A stretch of DNA of 60,294 bases from DATFLL01 sp035267785 (lineage in GTDB: Bacteria; Pseudomonadota; Gammaproteobacteria; DATFLL01). The notes under the pieces were generated by a model that worked only from the letters and a program-made list of their open reading frames with translations, did no database searches and was not told the origin of the DNA. The stretch is taken from the NCBI GenBank assembly GCA_035267785.1, contig DATFLL010000114.1, positions 1 to 60,294 of the forward strand. The letters are read 5' to 3'. The translations under genes were made by a program, and so were the position numbers. Shown in pieces: positions 59,963 to 60,294 of this stretch (its first letter is position 1; each line of letters starts with the position of its first letter).

Positions 59963-60294
59963 CGCCACCCCCTCGCAATCTCCGGCCTGACCCGCACCAT
60001 GGGTGACGGGGGACGGCCGGGACCATCACGCGGCGGTTCGGTCACCTCCAGGTAACCGCGCTCTTCCAGTGCCTCCAGGGCTTCGCGCAGCATGGCGACG
60101 CGGGGGAAGGTGCCGCGCAGGGCGTTGAAGGCTTCGCGCACGGTGAAGCGTTTCAGACGGCCCCGCTCGATCCAGTCCCACACCAGGCGGGCGGCGGCAA
60201 TGGTGGGATCGGCCCCCATCATGTCCAGCGCCGCCAGGCTGTGACGGGTGATGACGGCCATGATCTCCAGTGCGGCGGTCATGGTCTCGGCGGT
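59959..60294 (-). CDS. C-terminal part of a YfjI-like (DUF3987) island protein, cut by window edge
   Basis: The frame stays open to the end of the window (TAETMTAALEI at the edge), so only the last 111 codons are seen. The visible part has AARLVWDWIERGRLKRFTVREAFNALRG and a winged-helix-like ALEALEERGYLEV end, as at the C-terminus of YfjI/DUF3987 primase-helicase-like proteins of integrated elements. It overlaps the next gene by ATGA. Family assignment from so short a piece is moderate. Confidence 0.6.
   Translation of the reverse strand, partial: TAETMTAALEIMAVITRHSLAALDMMGADPTIAAARLVWDWIERGRLKRFTVREAFNALRGTFPRVAMLREALEALEERGYLEVTEPPRDGPGRPPSPMVRVRPEIARGWR

Larger units (their letters stand above)
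57349..60294. mobile_element. Left end of a genomic island, probably at ssrA
   Basis: Three successive ssrA-3'-end-like fragments open the region, and the genes beyond them (HigBA, two Cys-rich zinc proteins, a YfjI-like protein) are typical of integrated elements. All are on the minus strand. The island continues past the window edge; its integrase and the intact ssrA would be expected to the right. No transposase is visible. This is inferred from content and repeats. Confidence 0.5.

Noticed and set aside
1..60294. CRISPR arrays, rRNA and tRNA genes, insertion sequences
   Set aside because: I looked for regularly spaced repeats, tRNA-like folds and transposase motifs and saw none; only 3' fragments resembling tmRNA are present.

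Overview
The window looks like the chromosome of a GC-rich gammaproteobacterial chemolithoautotroph that oxidises sulfur. The main evidence is a complete aprM-aprB-aprA cluster (membrane-linked APS reductase, 52374-55647) together with a DabB-DabA energy-coupled inorganic carbon pump (15235-19466). A SulP anion transporter next to a secreted DsrE-like protein, a diheme cytochrome c and a cyo-type terminal oxidase fit the same picture. I see no rRNA, tRNA, CRISPR array or transposase. The taxon cannot be fixed below class from the sequence alone.

Layout. 0-5 kb: a histidine phosphatase, a RidA/quinone-reductase pair facing a LysR regulator, and two small membrane proteins. 5-8.7 kb: a winged-helix regulator and a beta-propeller gene facing DUF899 and DUF2182 genes. 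8.8-13.9 kb: secreted proteins, an alpha/beta hydrolase and two DUF2157-type membrane proteins. 14-19.5 kb: the DAB carbon-uptake locus with a divergent LysR gene and a previously uncalled 32-codon leader ORF. The locus is followed by a decayed second copy of the DUF2157-type gene that lies on its other side. 20.6-27.1 kb: a run of small secreted, lipoprotein or membrane proteins, plus a GlxA-type AraC regulator facing a fatty acid hydroxylase. 27.2-31.2 kb: cyoABCD. 31.4-39.8 kb: a phosphodiesterase pair, cytochrome c, glyoxylate-salvage enzymes (Hyi, GlxR) and a quinone reductase. 39.9-47 kb: SulP/DsrE, a YiiX-like hydrolase and an oxidative stress block (oxyR, peroxiredoxin-glutaredoxin, glutathione reductase). 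47-51.6 kb: RRM and cold-shock proteins, a large PilZ protein and a hemerythrin. 52.4-57 kb: the APS reductase locus with three satellite genes, one of them a 53-codon ORF. 57.3 kb to the end: a genomic island entered through repeated fragments that match the 3' end of tmRNA, carrying HigBA and phage/island-type zinc proteins and ending in a YfjI-like gene cut by the window edge.

How the parts may work together (inference): APS reductase feeds electrons from sulfite oxidation into the quinone pool through AprM. CyoABCD oxidises quinol and builds proton-motive force, and DabAB uses that force to accumulate bicarbonate. Hyi and GlxR would salvage glyoxylate formed by Rubisco oxygenation. Operator-like sequences suggest three small regulons: FNR/ANR-type boxes (before a secreted protein, a cytochrome c and a hemerythrin), an OxyR box at oxyR, and a shared TTAG-N6-CTAA palindrome before both cyoA and sulP.
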